Positions 19,165 to 29,769 of a stretch of 64,000 bases of DNA are shown here, in pieces. Source of the stretch: Paraprevotella xylaniphila YIT 11841 (GTDB taxonomy: Bacteria > Bacteroidota > Bacteroidia > Bacteroidales > Bacteroidaceae). A model generated the notes under the pieces. The model made no database searches and had not been told where the DNA came from. It worked only from the letters and a program-made list of their open reading frames with translations. Position 1 is the stretch's first letter, and each line of letters starts with the position of its first letter. The stretch is from positions 1-64,000 of the forward strand of contig NZ_GL883867.1 of assembly GCF_000205165.1 (NCBI RefSeq). Direction: 5' to 3'. The position numbers were made by a program, and so were the translations under genes.

Positions 19165-19659
19165 TTATTCGGCGCTTGCAGGTGTTTCTGTCGCAGTTTC
19201 TGCTGCCGGAGCTTCGGCCGCAGTAACCTCTTCAGCCTTGACTGCAGACTTCTTGGAACGACGCGTACGAGTCTTCTTCGTAGCTTGCTTAGCCATGTTC
19301 TCATCATAGTCCACCAATTCGATGAAACACATCGCTGCGTTGTCACCCTGACGGAAACCGGTCTTGATGATACGGGTATAACCACCCGGACGGTCAGCCA
19401 CCTTCACAGAGATTTCCTTGAACAACTCTGTTACGGCATACTTGTTCTGCAAATAGCTGAAAACGACACGACGAGAATTAGTAGTATCGTCCTTAGACTT
19501 TGTAATCAACGGCTCCACGTATTTCTTCAAAGCCTTGGCCTTTGCAAGAGTCGTAGTGATTCTTTTGTGCATGATCAGAGAGATGGCCATATTGGCTAAC
19601 ATCGCTTGTCTGTGGGATGCAGTACGACTCAAATGATTGAATTTTTTATTATGTCTCAT
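19165..19659 (-). CDS. rplQ: 50S ribosomal protein L17
   Basis: L17 lines the peptide exit region of the large subunit. The N terminus [20 protein letters not shown] and [16 protein letters not shown] are diagnostic. The protein (164 aa) is longer than the roughly 120-residue E. coli form because of a Lys-rich then Ala/Glu-rich tail from about residue 125 (ending [16 protein letters not shown]), as usual in Bacteroidetes. It lies 6 bases after rpoA and is the last gene of the superoperon. Confidence 0.98.
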   Translation of the reverse strand: MRHNKKFNHLSRTASHRQAMLANMAISLIMHKRITTTLAKAKALKKYVEPLITKSKDDTTNSRRVVFSYLQNKYAVTELFKEISVKVADRPGGYTRIIKTGFRQGDNAAMCFIELVDYDENMAKQATKKTRTRRSKKSAVKAEEVTAAEAPAAETATETPASAE

Positions 19660-19665
19660 TGTTTA

Positions 19666-20658
19666 TTAATCTTTATCTAATTTATACTTAGAAATATCAG
19701 TTCCAAACGACAGATTCAGACTCTCTAGCAAATCATCAAGCTCAGTGAGCGATTTCTTACCGAAGTTTCTGAACTTCAACAAGTCGGTCTTGTTAAACTG
19801 TACCAAGTCGCCCAACGTTTCCACATCTGCGGCTTTCAGACAGTTCAAGGCACGGACAGAGAGATCCATGTCTACCAACTTGGTCTTCAGAAGTTGACGC
19901 ATGTGCAACACCTCTTCATCGAACTCTTCATTACCCTCACCATCGGAATTCTCCAATGTAATCTTCTCGTCAGAGAACAACATGAAGTGATAAATCAGGA
20001 TTTTTGCAGCCTCTTTCAGGGCGTCCTTCGGGTGAATGGAACCATCAGTAGAAATTTCAAGAACGAGTTTCTCGTAGTCAGTCTTCTGCTCTACACGATA
20101 GTTTTCAACAGCGTACTTAACATTTCTAATCGGAGTGTAAATTGAATCGATTGGAATCACATTCACATCAGTACAGAAGATACGGTTCTCATCAGCAGGA
20201 ACGTATCCCCGACCTTTGTTAATGGACAACTCAATCTGCATCGTTGCTTTGGCATCTAAATGGCAAATAACTAATTCAGGGTTTAACACTTCAAATCCAG
20301 TCAGATACTTGTTAATATCTCCGGCTTTGAATTCTGTCGTATTCTCTACCGTGATACTCACTTTCTCATTCTCGAATTCTTCTACTATCTTCTTGAACCG
20401 TATTTGCTTGAGGTTCAAGATAATGTTGGTAACATCTTCTTTTACTCCGGGAACTGAAGCAAACTCGTGCTCTACCCCCGCAATACGCATGGTATTGATA
20501 GCATATCCCTCAAGGGATGAAAGAAGAATACGGCGCAAAGCATTACCAACAGTAATACCGAAACCGGGTTCCAACGGACGAAATTCGAACTTGCCGTATT
20601 TGTCATCCGCCTCCAACATTAATACTTTATCAGGTTTTTGAAATGCTAATATCGCCAT
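19666..20658 (-). CDS. rpoA: RNA polymerase alpha subunit
   Basis: RpoA dimerises to nucleate assembly of beta and beta', and its C-terminal domain touches DNA and activators. At 330 residues it is full length: the N-terminal domain contains [20 protein letters not shown] (about 34-53) and the C-terminal domain [18 protein letters not shown] (about 295-312). It is located between rpsD (11-base gap) and rplQ, the usual alpha-operon order. Confidence 0.99.
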   Translation of the reverse strand: MAILAFQKPDKVLMLEADDKYGKFEFRPLEPGFGITVGNALRRILLSSLEGYAINTMRIAGVEHEFASVPGVKEDVTNIILNLKQIRFKKIVEEFENEKVSITVENTTEFKAGDINKYLTGFEVLNPELVICHLDAKATMQIELSINKGRGYVPADENRIFCTDVNVIPIDSIYTPIRNVKYAVENYRVEQKTDYEKLVLEISTDGSIHPKDALKEAAKILIYHFMLFSDEKITLENSDGEGNEEFDEEVLHMRQLLKTKLVDMDLSVRALNCLKAADVETLGDLVQFNKTDLLKFRNFGKKSLTELDDLLESLNLSFGTDISKYKLDKD

Positions 20659-20669
20659 TATCTTAATTA

Positions 20670-21275
20670 TTATTTAGAGTACAACTCAACAATCAACTGC
20701 TCCTTAATGTTCTCTGGAATGTCTGCACGTTCCGGTTTGTGGAGTAACTTGCCGGACTTAGTATTCTCATCCCACTCTATCCAAGGATATTTGCTGTGGT
20801 TGAAACCAGCCAAAGCGTTGGCAATAACTTCCAAAGACTTAGATTTCTCGCGAACACCAATAATCTGACCAGGCTTAACAGCGTATGAAGGGATATTCAC
20901 AACTTCACCGTCGACGATGATGTGCTTATGTCCCACCAACTGACGGGCAGCCGCACGGGTAGGAGCTATCCCCAAACGATAAACGACATTGTCCAAACGA
21001 CACTCTAAATTCTGCAAAAGAATCTCACCGGTAATACCGCTCGTACGGGCAGCCTTCTCAAACATATTACGGAACTGTTTCTCTAAAACACCGTAAGTAT
21101 ATTTAGCCTTCTGCTTTTCAGCTAACATGACACCATACTCAGAAGTCTTCTTTCTTCTGTTGTTTCCATGTTGACCGGGAGGGAAGTTTCTTTTTGACAA
21201 CACCTTGTCCGGTCCGAATATAGCTTCACCGAAACGACGAGCAATTCTTGATTTTGGTCCAGTATATCTAGCCAT
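20670..21275 (-). CDS. rpsD: 30S ribosomal protein S4
   Basis: S4 is a primary 16S rRNA binder and, in many bacteria, the translational repressor of the alpha operon. [17 protein letters not shown] opens the 201-residue protein, and the S4 RNA-binding fold is visible as [29 protein letters not shown] (spread over about 91-119). The zinc-binding cysteines of some S4 forms are absent. Confidence 0.98.
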   Translation of the reverse strand: MARYTGPKSRIARRFGEAIFGPDKVLSKRNFPPGQHGNNRRKKTSEYGVMLAEKQKAKYTYGVLEKQFRNMFEKAARTSGITGEILLQNLECRLDNVVYRLGIAPTRAAARQLVGHKHIIVDGEVVNIPSYAVKPGQIIGVREKSKSLEVIANALAGFNHSKYPWIEWDENTKSGKLLHKPERADIPENIKEQLIVELYSK

Positions 21276-21398
21276 TTTAATTTCTAATTTTTAAAGGTTC
21301 TTGCAGGAATCCCAAGTCATTGCAGCCGCGACTACAGAAAGGAAATGAAGCCCTTGAAAATCATTGGAATCCCTACTGTTATTATGGGTTATCTCTTA

Positions 21399-21788
21399 TT
21401 AAACTCTTCTTCTCTTAGGAGGACGACAACCGTTGTGTGGCAATGGAGTAACATCAATAATCTCCGTCACTTCAATGCCTGCGCCATGTATGGTACGAAT
21501 AGCAGACTCACGTCCGTTACCTGGCCCCTTCACATAAGCCTTTACCTTTCTCAAGCCAAGATCGAATGCAACTTTCGCACAATCCTGGGCAGCCATCTGA
21601 GCTGCATAGGGAGTGTTCTTCTTCGAACCGCGGAATCCCATCTTACCGGCAGAGGACCATGAAATCACCTGACCCTCGCTGTTTGCTAAAGACACAATGA
21701 TATTGTTGAATGAGCTATGGACGTGCAACTGTCCCATAGCATCAACTTTCACATTTCTTTTCTTAGCTGCGACTGTTTTTTTTGCCAT
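21399..21788 (-). CDS. rpsK: 30S ribosomal protein S11
   Basis: S11 forms part of the small-subunit platform near the E site. The 129-residue product carries [32 protein letters not shown] and the basic end [13 protein letters not shown]-like segment ([15 protein letters not shown]). It is preceded by rpsM after 9 bases and followed by a 123-base gap before rpsD, the longest gap of the alpha segment, where an internal signal could lie. Confidence 0.98.
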   Translation of the reverse strand: MAKKTVAAKKRNVKVDAMGQLHVHSSFNNIIVSLANSEGQVISWSSAGKMGFRGSKKNTPYAAQMAAQDCAKVAFDLGLRKVKAYVKGPGNGRESAIRTIHGAGIEVTEIIDVTPLPHNGCRPPKRRRV

Positions 21789-21797
21789 ATCTAATTA

Positions 21798-22178
21798 TTA
21801 TTTAGTAGCTTTTTTCTTGTTTGCAACTGTCTTCTTCTTACCCTTACGCGTACGAGCATTGTTCTTCGTGCTCTGACCACGAACCGGCAAACCTAAACGG
21901 TGGCGAACACCACGATAACAACCAATATCCATCAGTCGCTTGATGTTCAACTGAATTTCAGCACGAAGATCACCTTCTACTTTGTATTCAGCACCAATCA
22001 CGGCACGTATATTACTAGCCTGCTCGTCAGTCCAGTCTTTTACCTTAATGTCTTTGTCGACACCAGCCTTTGCAAGGATTTTTGCTGAACTACTACGACC
22101 TATACCATAAATATAAGTCAAAGCAATTTCACCTCTCTTATTCTGAGGCAAATCTACACCTACAATTCTTATTGCCAT
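21798..22178 (-). CDS. rpsM: 30S ribosomal protein S13
   Basis: S13 sits in the head of the small subunit and contacts the P-site tRNA and L5. The 126-residue protein has the helix-two-turn-helix start [20 protein letters not shown] and the conserved [20 protein letters not shown] tail with a Lys-rich end. Confidence 0.98.
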   Translation of the reverse strand: MAIRIVGVDLPQNKRGEIALTYIYGIGRSSSAKILAKAGVDKDIKVKDWTDEQASNIRAVIGAEYKVEGDLRAEIQLNIKRLMDIGCYRGVRHRLGLPVRGQSTKNNARTRKGKKKTVANKKKATK

Positions 22179-22210
22179 ATACTTATTTTATTTCTTTTTG
22201 CTATAAAATA

Positions 22211-22327
22211 TTAACCCTGACGCATTTTAAACTTAGGGTTTTTTTTGTTAATAACATACAAACGTCCTTTACGACGTACAATCTTGCACTCCGGAGTACG
22301 TTTTTTTAAAGATGCTCTTGTTTTCAT
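22211..22327 (-). CDS. rpmJ: 50S ribosomal protein L36 (cysteine-poor form)
   Basis: A 38-codon gene (ATG at 22327, TAA at 22211) encoding [20 protein letters not shown] then a Lys/Arg-rich end. The location between infA (13-base gap) and rpsM is the standard place for L36. Only one Cys remains of the usual zinc ribbon, so this is the zinc-independent form, which is widespread in Bacteroidetes. Confidence 0.97.
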   Translation of the reverse strand: MKTRASLKKRTPECKIVRRKGRLYVINKKNPKFKMRQG

Positions 22328-22339
22328 ATTTTTGCTTTT

Positions 22340-22558
22340 TTATTTATATCTAAATACAATGCGACCTTTAGAAAGATCATAAGGACTCATCTCCACCCGA
22401 ACCTTATCACCGGGCAGGATTTTTATATAATGCATTCTCATTTTCCCGGAAATATGAGCCGTAATCTCATGCCCATTCTCCAACTCTACTCTAAACATTG
22501 CGTTAGAAAGAGCTTCTATAATCACACCATCTTGCTCAATTGCTGACTGTTTCGCCAT
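22340..22558 (-). CDS. infA: Translation initiation factor IF-1
   Basis: IF-1 (72 aa) is an OB-fold protein that occupies the A site during initiation. The sequence contains [37 protein letters not shown] and the terminal [15 protein letters not shown]. It starts 2 bases after the map stop, indicating tight coupling. Confidence 0.98.
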   Translation of the reverse strand: MAKQSAIEQDGVIIEALSNAMFRVELENGHEITAHISGKMRMHYIKILPGDKVRVEMSPYDLSKGRIVFRYK

Positions 22559-22560
22559 AC

Positions 22561-23355
22561 TTAATATAATTTTCCTTCTATTCTTTCTATTCCTTCAAAC
22601 GAAGATAAAATATCAGCCTTCCCATGATGAATGGCTATCGTATGCTCGAAATGTGCCGCACACCTGCCATCACAAGTTTTGATTGTCCAACGGTCTGGCA
22701 TCATCCCTATTTTGGGAGATCCTAAAGTAATCATGGGCTCGATAGCAATGCACAAACCATTCTTGATTAACGCGCCATTACCTCTTCTGCCGTAATTGGG
22801 AACTGCCGGTTCTTCATGCATCTCTTTCCCGATACCATGCCCGACAAACTCTCTGACCACTCCATAGCCATTGGATTCACAATGATTTTGCACGGCATAA
22901 CCGATATCACCGATTCTCTTTCCGGCCAAAGCTGCCTCGATTCCCAAATAAAGAGATTCTTTCGTTACTTTCAGAAGTCTCTTGACTTCTTCGGAAACTT
23001 CCCCCACACAAAAGGTATAACAAGAATCACCATTATATCCGTCCAACAAAGTACCACAATCGACAGAAACAATGTCCCCCTCTTCAAGTGGCCTGTCATT
23101 CGGGATACCATGCACCACCTCATCATTGACAGATGTACAAATTGATGCCGGAAACGGACCTCCATAAGGGTTGGGAAAGCCCTTAAAGGTAGGCAACGCT
23201 CCATGATCCCTAATGAACTCTTCTGCCAAGGCATCCAACTGTTTTGTTGTTACCCCTGGGCAAATATTCTTGGCAATCTCGGTCAACGTGTCAGCCACTA
23301 ACAGGTTAGCAGCCCGCATCAACTCTATTTCATCCTCTGTCTTAAGAAATATCAT
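22561..23355 (-). CDS. map: Type I methionine aminopeptidase
   Basis: Removes the initiator Met from nascent proteins in the cytoplasm, using two metal ions. The 264-residue protein shows the metal ligands in context: [20 protein letters not shown] (two Asp), [16 protein letters not shown] (His), IEPM (Glu) and HFEHTI (His/Glu). No N-terminal extension is present, so it is the short (type Ia) form. It lies between secY and infA as usual. Confidence 0.98.
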   Translation of the reverse strand: MIFLKTEDEIELMRAANLLVADTLTEIAKNICPGVTTKQLDALAEEFIRDHGALPTFKGFPNPYGGPFPASICTSVNDEVVHGIPNDRPLEEGDIVSVDCGTLLDGYNGDSCYTFCVGEVSEEVKRLLKVTKESLYLGIEAALAGKRIGDIGYAVQNHCESNGYGVVREFVGHGIGKEMHEEPAVPNYGRRGNGALIKNGLCIAIEPMITLGSPKIGMMPDRWTIKTCDGRCAAHFEHTIAIHHGKADILSSFEGIERIEGKLY

Positions 23356-23367
23356 ATCAGATAAAAC

Positions 23368-24711
23368 TTAATAAGCAGACATACCTGAACGACCGTGGAT
23401 TCGACCCGAACTCAACAAGCCATCATAGTGTCTCATCAACAAATGGCTTTCTATCTGCTGCAAAGTATCCAAAACCACACCTACCAAAATAAGCAGGGAG
23501 GTCCCTCCGAAAAACTGCGCAAATTCCGCCTTCACATTCAACAATCCGGCAAACGCGGGCATACAAGCTATGATTGCCAAAGCCAACGAACCCGGCAAAG
23601 TAATACGTGACATAATCTGGTCTATGTATTCGGCCGTAGCCTTACCCGGCTTAATACCAGGAATAAAACCATTATTACGCTTCATATCCTCCGCCATCTG
23701 CGTAGGATTCAACGTGATGGCAGTATAGAAATATGTAAATGCAATGATTAGCAAAGCAAAAATCACATTATACAATACACTCGTATGGTCTACCATCATT
23801 TGCATAAAAGGAGTAGCCTGGTCGACAGACGTGAAACCTATCAGCGTAATAGGGATGAACATCAAAGCCTGGGCAAAGATAATAGGCATCACATTCGCTG
23901 CAAAAAGCTTCAAAGGAATGTACTGACGGGCACCACCGAATTGTTGGCCACCTACTACACGTTTAGCATATTGAACTGGAATCTTTCTTGTACCTTGCAC
24001 CAACAATATTGCAGCGCAAACAACAAATAGAAGTATCACAACCTCTACGATAAACATCAAAAGCCCTCCACCACTCAAATTATTCAAACGTGCAACAAAT
24101 TCCTGACCAAATGCCTCCGGCAGACGAGCAATAATACCAATCATGATGATTAATGACACGCCATTGCCGATTCCCTTGTCTGTAATACGCTCACCCAACC
24201 AAAGAATAAACATACTACCAGCTGCCAGAATAATAGTCGAAGTGATCATGAAAGTAGTCCAACTGATAGCAGGACTCAATGCTCCGGCAGACTGCATCTT
24301 CAGGTTTGTCAAATATGCAGGAGCTTGCACTAACAGAATAAGTATGGTCAAATAACGCGTGTACTGGTTCATCTTACGCCGGCCGCTCTCACCTTCACGC
24401 TGCATCTTCTGAAAAGCAGGAACCGCAATGCCTAACAACTGTATCACAATGGACGCAGAAATATAAGGCATGATTCCCAACGCAAAAATAGATGCGTTAG
24501 AAAATGCACCTCCAGAGAACATATTCAGCAAAGACATCAATCCAGCCTCCGTCTGCGTACGCAACGCCGTCAGTTGAGATGGGTCGATTCCCGGCAGGAC
24601 CACAAACGACCCCAAACGATAGATTGCAATAAACAGAATGGTGATGAGGATCCTTTGTCTAAGATCCTCAATCATCCATATGTTCTTAAAGGTTTCTATT
24701 AACTTCTTCAT
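23368..24711 (-). CDS. secY: Protein translocase subunit SecY
   Basis: The central channel of the Sec translocon in the inner membrane. Ten hydrophobic segments are seen, with FVVLPGIDPSQL, the plug region GMPYISASIVIQLL-like segment (IMPYISASIVIQLLGI) and cytosolic loops C4/C5 (QRKIPVQYAKR-like, RKIPVQYAKRVVGG). The start chosen is ATG at 24711 (MKKLIETFKNIWMIEDLRQR), 4 bases after the rplO stop; a longer reading that begins inside rplO is rejected. 447 residues is normal. Confidence 0.98.
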   Translation of the reverse strand: MKKLIETFKNIWMIEDLRQRILITILFIAIYRLGSFVVLPGIDPSQLTALRTQTEAGLMSLLNMFSGGAFSNASIFALGIMPYISASIVIQLLGIAVPAFQKMQREGESGRRKMNQYTRYLTILILLVQAPAYLTNLKMQSAGALSPAISWTTFMITSTIILAAGSMFILWLGERITDKGIGNGVSLIIMIGIIARLPEAFGQEFVARLNNLSGGGLLMFIVEVVILLFVVCAAILLVQGTRKIPVQYAKRVVGGQQFGGARQYIPLKLFAANVMPIIFAQALMFIPITLIGFTSVDQATPFMQMMVDHTSVLYNVIFALLIIAFTYFYTAITLNPTQMAEDMKRNNGFIPGIKPGKATAEYIDQIMSRITLPGSLALAIIACMPAFAGLLNVKAEFAQFFGGTSLLILVGVVLDTLQQIESHLLMRHYDGLLSSGRIHGRSGMSAY

Positions 24712-24715
24712 CGAA

Positions 24716-25162
24716 TCAAAGTTTTGTAGCGTTACCACCGGCAGCCTTAATAGCTGCTTCTGCACTCTTAGAGAATGCGTTCGCTTCTACATCAACTTTA
24801 GAAGTAAGCTGACCATTACCTAAAATCTTAACCAACTGCTTGGCAGAAGCCAAACCGGCAGCTACGATATCAGCCAAAGTGATTCTCTCCAAATTCTTGG
24901 CAGTAGCCAAAGCTTGGATAGCATCAAGGTTTACAGCCTTATACTCCACTCTATTGATGTTCTTGAAACCGAATTTCGGCAAGCGACGCTGCAAAGGCAT
25001 CTGACCACCTTCGAAACCGATCTTCTTCTTATAACCAGATCTAGCCTTCGCACCCTTGTGACCGCGGGTTGAAGTACCGCCTAAACCGGAACCGGCACCA
25101 CGTCCTACTCTTTTTCGAGTCTTAACCGAACCACAAGCTGGTTTTAAAGTATTTAATTTCAT
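24716..25162 (-). CDS. rplO: 50S ribosomal protein L15
   Basis: L15 is a late-assembly protein with a long basic N-terminal arm (KTRKRVGRGAGSGLGGTSTRGHKG, spread over about 15-38) and a globular C-terminal domain. The product has 148 residues. It is placed between rpmD and secY, as in other bacteria. Confidence 0.98.
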   Translation of the reverse strand: MKLNTLKPACGSVKTRKRVGRGAGSGLGGTSTRGHKGAKARSGYKKKIGFEGGQMPLQRRLPKFGFKNINRVEYKAVNLDAIQALATAKNLERITLADIVAAGLASAKQLVKILGNGQLTSKVDVEANAFSKSAEAAIKAAGGNATKL

Positions 25163-25187
25163 TTCGTATCAGTTTAATAGTAAATAA

Positions 25188-25364
25188 TTAATCCACGACG
25201 ATTACCAAATGGTGCAATTTCTGAACCATACCGCGAGTTGAGGGAGTATCTTCTACTTCAACTACCTGATTGATTTTTCTCAATCCCAAAGTATCAAGTG
25301 TTCTTTTCTGGTCTTTCGGAGCACCAATTCTACTTTTGATTTGCTTCACTTTTATAGTTGCCAT
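25188..25364 (-). CDS. rpmD: 50S ribosomal protein L30
   Basis: A 58-residue product (ATG at 25364, TAA at 25188) starting MATIKVKQIKSRIGAPKDQK and ending MVQKLHHLVIVVD; the ferredoxin-like small L30 fold is clear. It follows rpsE after 10 bases and has a good GGAGG ribosome-binding site in the gap. It is short, so easily missed by length cut-offs. Confidence 0.97.
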   Translation of the reverse strand: MATIKVKQIKSRIGAPKDQKRTLDTLGLRKINQVVEVEDTPSTRGMVQKLHHLVIVVD

Positions 25365-25374
25365 AAAAACCTCC

Positions 25375-25887
25375 TTATCCTCTAAATACTTTATCCAAAT
25401 TCACACCACGGTTCTGTGCAACCATCTTGGCATCACGCATTTCAGCCAATGCCAAAATAGTAGCTTTCACCAAATTGTGAGGATTAGACGACCCTTTAGA
25501 CTTAGCCAGACAGTCCGTTATACCCACGCTATCACACACTGCACGCATGGCACCGCCTGCAACCACACCCGTTCCGGTCGATGCTGGCTTGATGAATACC
25601 TCAGCACCACCGAACTTTGCTTCTTGTTCGTGAGGCACAGTACCATTCAAAACGGGAACTTTCACCAAGTTCTTCTTGGCCGCTTCCACGCCTTTGGCAA
25701 TAGCCGCTGTTACTTCTCCAGCCTTACCAAGTCCCCAACCAATGATACCATTACCATTACCAACTACAACAATGGCAGCGAAAGTAAACGTTCTACCACC
25801 CTTAGTTACCTTGGTAACACGATTGATAGCAACCAATCTGTCCTTTAATTCGATATCACTGCTTATCTTTACTCTATTAATTGCCAT
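25375..25887 (-). CDS. rpsE: 30S ribosomal protein S5
   Basis: S5 helps mRNA unwinding and accuracy at the entry site. Its double-stranded RNA-binding-like N-terminal part ([19 protein letters not shown]) and the loop [15 protein letters not shown] are visible; 170 residues. Mutations in this loop give spectinomycin resistance in other bacteria; the sequence here appears unremarkable. Confidence 0.98.
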   Translation of the reverse strand: MAINRVKISSDIELKDRLVAINRVTKVTKGGRTFTFAAIVVVGNGNGIIGWGLGKAGEVTAAIAKGVEAAKKNLVKVPVLNGTVPHEQEAKFGGAEVFIKPASTGTGVVAGGAMRAVCDSVGITDCLAKSKGSSNPHNLVKATILALAEMRDAKMVAQNRGVNLDKVFRG

Positions 25888-25893
25888 AATCCT

Positions 25894-26235
25894 TTAAAAT
25901 TTAAGTCCACCGTTACGTGCAGCGTCTGCAACTTCTTTCACTCTACCGTGATACAAGTAACCGTTACGATCGAAAACAACAGTAGTAATACCTGCTTCCA
26001 AAGCTTTTTTAGCAATCAACTTCCCTACTTTTGCAGCTTGTTCCTTCTTCGGCATCGTTTCCATACCTAAAGAAGAAGCCGCTACTAAAGTAGTTCCGGT
26101 CGTATCGTTAATGATCTGAACATAGATTTGCTTGTTACTTCTAAACACTGACATACGCGGACGTTCAGTAGTACCTGAAATCTTATTGCGTACTCTATAT
26201 TTGATTTTGATTCGTCTTTCTAATTTCGTTATCAT
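25894..26235 (-). CDS. rplR: 50S ribosomal protein L18
   Basis: L18 binds 5S rRNA in the central protuberance together with L5. The 113-residue product shows [38 protein letters not shown] and the C-terminal [20 protein letters not shown]. Six bases separate it from rpsE. Confidence 0.98.
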   Translation of the reverse strand: MITKLERRIKIKYRVRNKISGTTERPRMSVFRSNKQIYVQIINDTTGTTLVAASSLGMETMPKKEQAAKVGKLIAKKALEAGITTVVFDRNGYLYHGRVKEVADAARNGGLKF

Positions 26236-26253
26236 AATCTTACTGTTTTAAAA

Positions 26254-26826
26254 TTACTTAGCACCAGCTGACTTACCAGATTTCCTACGAATCTGCTCGC
26301 CAACGAACAAAACACCTTTTCCTTTATATGGTTCAGGCTTACGGAAAGAACGAATTTTAGCACAAACTTGTCCCAACAATTGCTTGTCGCAAGACTCCAA
26401 TATGATAAGAGGATTCTGATTTCTCTCAGATTTTGTCTCTACTTTAATTTCTTTCGGCAACTGAAGGAAGATGTTGTGCGTGTACCCCAACGCAAACTCA
26501 ATCAAGTTGCCCTGATTGCTAGCACGGAAACCCACACCCACAAGTTCCAACTTCTTCACATAACCTTCTGAAACACCTACAACCATATTATGAACCAAAG
26601 AACGATATAGACCGTGGAAGGCTTGCTTCTGCTTCATTTCCACAGAATCATTCTGTTCATCAATAGTAAAAACGATCTCAGAATCAACAATCTCAACTTT
26701 GATTGAAGGATGTACAGCCTGACTCATCTCTCCTTTCGGTCCCTTTACGGAAACCACATTATCATCATTCACAGATACTGTAACGCCTGCAGGAATGCTA
26801 ATCGGTAATTTTCCTATTCTAGACAT
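26254..26826 (-). CDS. rplF: 50S ribosomal protein L6
   Basis: L6 (190 aa) sits near the sarcin-ricin loop and factor-binding site. The start chosen is the ATG at 26826 giving MSRIGKLPISIPAGV, preceded by GGAGG; the frame extends 10 codons further up into rpsH but this is not needed. The second L6 domain ends with RKPEPYKGKGVLF and a basic tail RRKSGKSAGAK. Confidence 0.98.
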   Translation of the reverse strand: MSRIGKLPISIPAGVTVSVNDDNVVSVKGPKGEMSQAVHPSIKVEIVDSEIVFTIDEQNDSVEMKQKQAFHGLYRSLVHNMVVGVSEGYVKKLELVGVGFRASNQGNLIEFALGYTHNIFLQLPKEIKVETKSERNQNPLIILESCDKQLLGQVCAKIRSFRKPEPYKGKGVLFVGEQIRRKSGKSAGAK

Positions 26827-26840
26827 ATTATATCCTCCAA

Positions 26841-27236
26841 TTAATATACATAACAAAGCACCTCACCACCTATCTTCAGGTCAGAAGCTTCCTTATCAGT
26901 CATTACACCTTTAGATGTAGATATGATAGCAATACCCAATCCGTTAATTACTCTCGGCATATCTTTATAACCCGTATACTTACGCATACCCGGTGTGGAT
27001 ATACGGATCAACTTCTTAATCGCGTTGACCTTGTTCACTGAATCATACTTCAGTGCTACCTTGATTGTACCTTGAGGACCATCTTCAACGAACTTATAGT
27101 TCAAGATATAGCCCTTCTCAAAAAGGATCTTGGTGATTTCCTTTTTCAAATTCGACGCAGGAACCTCAACCACTCTGTGTTTAGCTTGAATGGCATTTCT
27201 CAAACGCGTCAAATAATCTGCTATTGGATCAGTCAT
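26841..27236 (-). CDS. rpsH: 30S ribosomal protein S8
   Basis: S8 (131 aa) binds helix 21 of 16S rRNA and, in E. coli, represses the spc operon by binding its own mRNA. MTDPIADYLTRLRNAIQAKH and STSKGVMTDKEASDLKIGGE are diagnostic. Confidence 0.98.
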   Translation of the reverse strand: MTDPIADYLTRLRNAIQAKHRVVEVPASNLKKEITKILFEKGYILNYKFVEDGPQGTIKVALKYDSVNKVNAIKKLIRISTPGMRKYTGYKDMPRVINGLGIAIISTSKGVMTDKEASDLKIGGEVLCYVY

Positions 27237-27288
27237 TTTATATAAGAATTAATTAATCGGGACTCTCCCGACAATATTAAATAATAAA

Positions 27289-27588
27289 TTACCAACTTGA
27301 CTTTTTTACACCCGGAATCAAACCACTTGAAGCCATTTCACGGAATTGGATACGTGATATTCCGAATTGACGCATATAACCTTTCGGACGTCCCGTCAGC
27401 TTGCAACGGTTGTGCAAACGAATAGGATTTGCATTTTTCGGAATCCGCTGCAACTTCTGAGCAGCCTCAAAAGCTTCAACGGGGTCTCCTGTATTCACGA
27501 TTTTCTTCAAAGCGGCACGCTTCTCGGCATACTTAGCTACCATCTTGGCTCTCTTAACTTCACGAGCCTTCATTGATTCTTTTGCCAT
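27289..27588 (-). CDS. rpsN: 30S ribosomal protein S14 (zinc-independent form)
   Basis: The 99-residue long form ([20 protein letters not shown]...) with [20 protein letters not shown]; the CXXC pairs of the short zinc form are missing. It follows rplE directly (6-base gap) and precedes rpsH after 52 bases. Confidence 0.98.
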   Translation of the reverse strand: MAKESMKAREVKRAKMVAKYAEKRAALKKIVNTGDPVEAFEAAQKLQRIPKNANPIRLHNRCKLTGRPKGYMRQFGISRIQFREMASSGLIPGVKKSSW

Positions 27589-27594
27589 ATTGTA

Positions 27595-28152
27595 TTAATC
27601 GTTTTTAGCATTTTTAAAAGGCAAACCAAACTCTTTGAGCAAGGCATAACCTTCTTCATCAGTCTTAGCAGTAGTTACGAACGTAATGTTCATACCAAGA
27701 ATTCTATCTATCGAATCGATATTGATTTCCGGGAAGATAATTTGTTCCTGAACACCCAAAGTATAGTTTCCACGACCGTCAAACTTAGTTTCGATACCTT
27801 TGAAGTCACGGATACGAGGCAAAGCCACACGAATCAACTTCTCCAAGAACTCATACATTCTTTCACGACGCAATGTCACCATCACACCGATAGGCATCTT
27901 TTTACGCAATTTGAAGTTTGCAACGTCTTTCTTTGAAACAGTAGCCACTGCTTTCTGGCCCGTGATTGCCGAAATTTCATTAATAGCCACATCAATGATT
28001 TTCTTATCTGCAGTAGCCATACCCAATCCCTGATTGATCACAATCTTCTTGAGCACCGGAATCTGCATAGTAGAAGTATAATTGAACTGTTTCATCAAAG
28101 CAGGAGCAATACGCTCTGCATATTCTTTTTTAAGGCTCGCAGTATTTCCCAT
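27595..28152 (-). CDS. rplE: 50S ribosomal protein L5
   Basis: L5 (185 aa) binds 5S rRNA and makes bridge B1b with S13. Recognisable are [33 protein letters not shown] and [10 protein letters not shown]. The start codon overlaps the stop of rplX by one base (TAATG), implying translational coupling. Confidence 0.98.
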   Translation of the reverse strand: MGNTASLKKEYAERIAPALMKQFNYTSTMQIPVLKKIVINQGLGMATADKKIIDVAINEISAITGQKAVATVSKKDVANFKLRKKMPIGVMVTLRRERMYEFLEKLIRVALPRIRDFKGIETKFDGRGNYTLGVQEQIIFPEINIDSIDRILGMNITFVTTAKTDEEGYALLKEFGLPFKNAKND

Positions 28153-28472
28153 TACTTAATCTCCTCTCCTGATTTTTTAGCATAACGAACCAACTTGCCG
28201 TCAGCATTTAATTTTCTACCAATACGTGTCGGTTTGCCAGTCTTCGGGTCCACAACGTTCAAGTTTGAAATATGAATAGGAGCCTCTTGCTTTACGATGC
28301 CTCCCTGAGGATTCTTTGCGCTCGGCTTCTGGCTCTTAGAAACCATATTCAGACCTTCAACGATGGCACGGCGTTTATCCACAAACACCTTCAACACCTT
28401 ACCAGTCCGACCCTTGTCTTCACCGGCATTCACGTAAACTGTATCGCCTTTTTTAATATGTAACTTACTCAT
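28152..28472 (-). CDS. rplX: 50S ribosomal protein L24
   Basis: L24 is an assembly initiator of the large subunit. The 106-residue product carries the KOW motif [20 protein letters not shown] and the [20 protein letters not shown] end. It overlaps rplE by one base. Confidence 0.98.
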   Translation of the reverse strand: MSKLHIKKGDTVYVNAGEDKGRTGKVLKVFVDKRRAIVEGLNMVSKSQKPSAKNPQGGIVKQEAPIHISNLNVVDPKTGKPTRIGRKLNADGKLVRYAKKSGEEIK

Positions 28473-28489
28473 TACTTTATTTCTTAAAA

Positions 28490-28855
28490 TTAAAGTACTT
28501 CAGGTGCCAAAGAAACGACTTTCATGTTTGCAGCACGCAACTCACGGGCAACCGGGCCGAAAATACGACTTCCTCTCAATTCACCGGCGTTATTCAAAAG
28601 AACGCAAGCGTTATCATCAAAACGGATGTATGAACCGTCAACACGACGGATTTCCTTTTTAGTACGTACAATCAAAGCCTTTGATACTGCACCTTTTTTA
28701 ATATCACTTGACGGGATGACGCTCTTGACAGAGACAACAATCACATCACCTACAGAAGCATAACGTCTTCTCGTTCCGCCTAAAACGCGGATACAAAGAG
28801 CTTCACGAGCACCGCTATTATCTGCAACAACTAATCTAGATTCTGCTTGTATCAT
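28490..28855 (-). CDS. rplN: 50S ribosomal protein L14
   Basis: L14 (121 aa) contacts the small subunit (bridge B8) and is the docking site of ribosome silencing factors. [20 protein letters not shown] and the ending [20 protein letters not shown] are diagnostic. Only 2 bases separate it from rpsQ. Confidence 0.98.
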   Translation of the reverse strand: MIQAESRLVVADNSGAREALCIRVLGGTRRRYASVGDVIVVSVKSVIPSSDIKKGAVSKALIVRTKKEIRRVDGSYIRFDDNACVLLNNAGELRGSRIFGPVARELRAANMKVVSLAPEVL

Positions 28856-28857
28856 AA

Positions 28858-29115
28858 TTACTTAGCTCTTTCTACGATTTCTACAACTCTCCAAGTCTTC
28901 GTCTTGCTCAAAGGACGAGTCTCCATAATCAACACTGTATCACCTACGTGACAATCATTTTTCTCGTCATGAGCATGGTATTTTTTCGTCTTGGAAACGA
29001 ACTTACCATAAATCGGGTGTTTCTCTTTAAACTTAGCAGCCACAACAATGGTCTTATCCATTTTGTCGCTGATTACAACACCTGTTCTTGTCTTTCTTAA
29101 ATTTCTAGCTTCCAT
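28858..29115 (-). CDS. rpsQ: 30S ribosomal protein S17
   Basis: S17 (85 aa) is an OB-fold protein binding the 5' domain of 16S r[21 protein letters not shown] and [20 protein letters not shown] are typical. It lies between rpmC (13-base gap) and rplN. Confidence 0.98.
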   Translation of the reverse strand: MEARNLRKTRTGVVISDKMDKTIVVAAKFKEKHPIYGKFVSKTKKYHAHDEKNDCHVGDTVLIMETRPLSKTKTWRVVEIVERAK

Positions 29116-29128
29116 GTGTGGACCATTA

Positions 29129-29323
29129 TTATTTGTTAAGTTCTCTCTGACGCAATACGGTCTTCATACGGGCAATATTACGACGTGCAGCCTTAATCTG
29201 TGCAGGATTCTCCAACGGAGAGACAGAATGGTTTAACAGCATCTGAGTATAATTCGCCTCTTCCGTCTGAATACGCTCAGCCAATTCATTGGTCGCTAAT
29301 TCTCTAATTTCTGCAATCTTCAT
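29129..29323 (-). CDS. rpmC: 50S ribosomal protein L29
   Basis: L29 (64 aa from the ATG at 29323) is a two-helix protein near the exit tunnel and a contact for trigger factor/SRP in other bacteria. [20 protein letters not shown] and [20 protein letters not shown] are diagnostic. A TTG two codons upstream could start it but the ATG is preferred. It begins just below the rplP stop. Confidence 0.97.
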   Translation of the reverse strand: MKIAEIRELATNELAERIQTEEANYTQMLLNHSVSPLENPAQIKAARRNIARMKTVLRQRELNK

Positions 29324-29325
29324 AA

Positions 29326-29751
29326 TCAAGCGTTTTTATCGTAATCACGTCTAACAATAAACTTAGTTGTAACTGGAAGTTTCTGCGCAGCAAGACGCAA
29401 AGCCTCCTTTGCAATCTCATAAGAGACGCCTTCCACCTCAAAAATAATACGTCCCGGAGTAATAGGGAATACATATCCCACAGGATCTCCCTTACCTTTA
29501 CCCATACGTACATCAGCCGGCTTCTTCGTTACAGGCTTATCTGGGAATATACGAATCCAAATCTGACCTTCACGCTGCATGTAACGGGTCACAGCAATAC
29601 GGGCAGCCTCTATCTGACGACCGGTAATCCAATGCGTTTCGAGAGACTTAATACCGAACGTTCCGAAAGCCAATTGGTTACCGCGCTGAGCATTACCTTT
29701 GCAACGGCCCTTCTGCGGTCTTCTATATTTTGTTCTTTTCGGTTGTAACAT
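29326..29751 (-). CDS. rplP: 50S ribosomal protein L16
   Basis: L16 (141 aa) shapes the A-site tRNA binding region. Motifs: [20 protein letters not shown] and [20 protein letters not shown]. It follows rpsC after an 18-base gap and just precedes rpmC. Confidence 0.98.
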   Translation of the reverse strand: MLQPKRTKYRRPQKGRCKGNAQRGNQLAFGTFGIKSLETHWITGRQIEAARIAVTRYMQREGQIWIRIFPDKPVTKKPADVRMGKGKGDPVGYVFPITPGRIIFEVEGVSYEIAKEALRLAAQKLPVTTKFIVRRDYDKNA

Positions 29752-29769
29752 AATTCCTAAAATTCAAAT

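Noticed and set aside
24712-24765. N-terminal extension of SecY
   Set aside because: The extra 18 codons lie inside rplO; the ATG at 24711 gives the normal SecY start.
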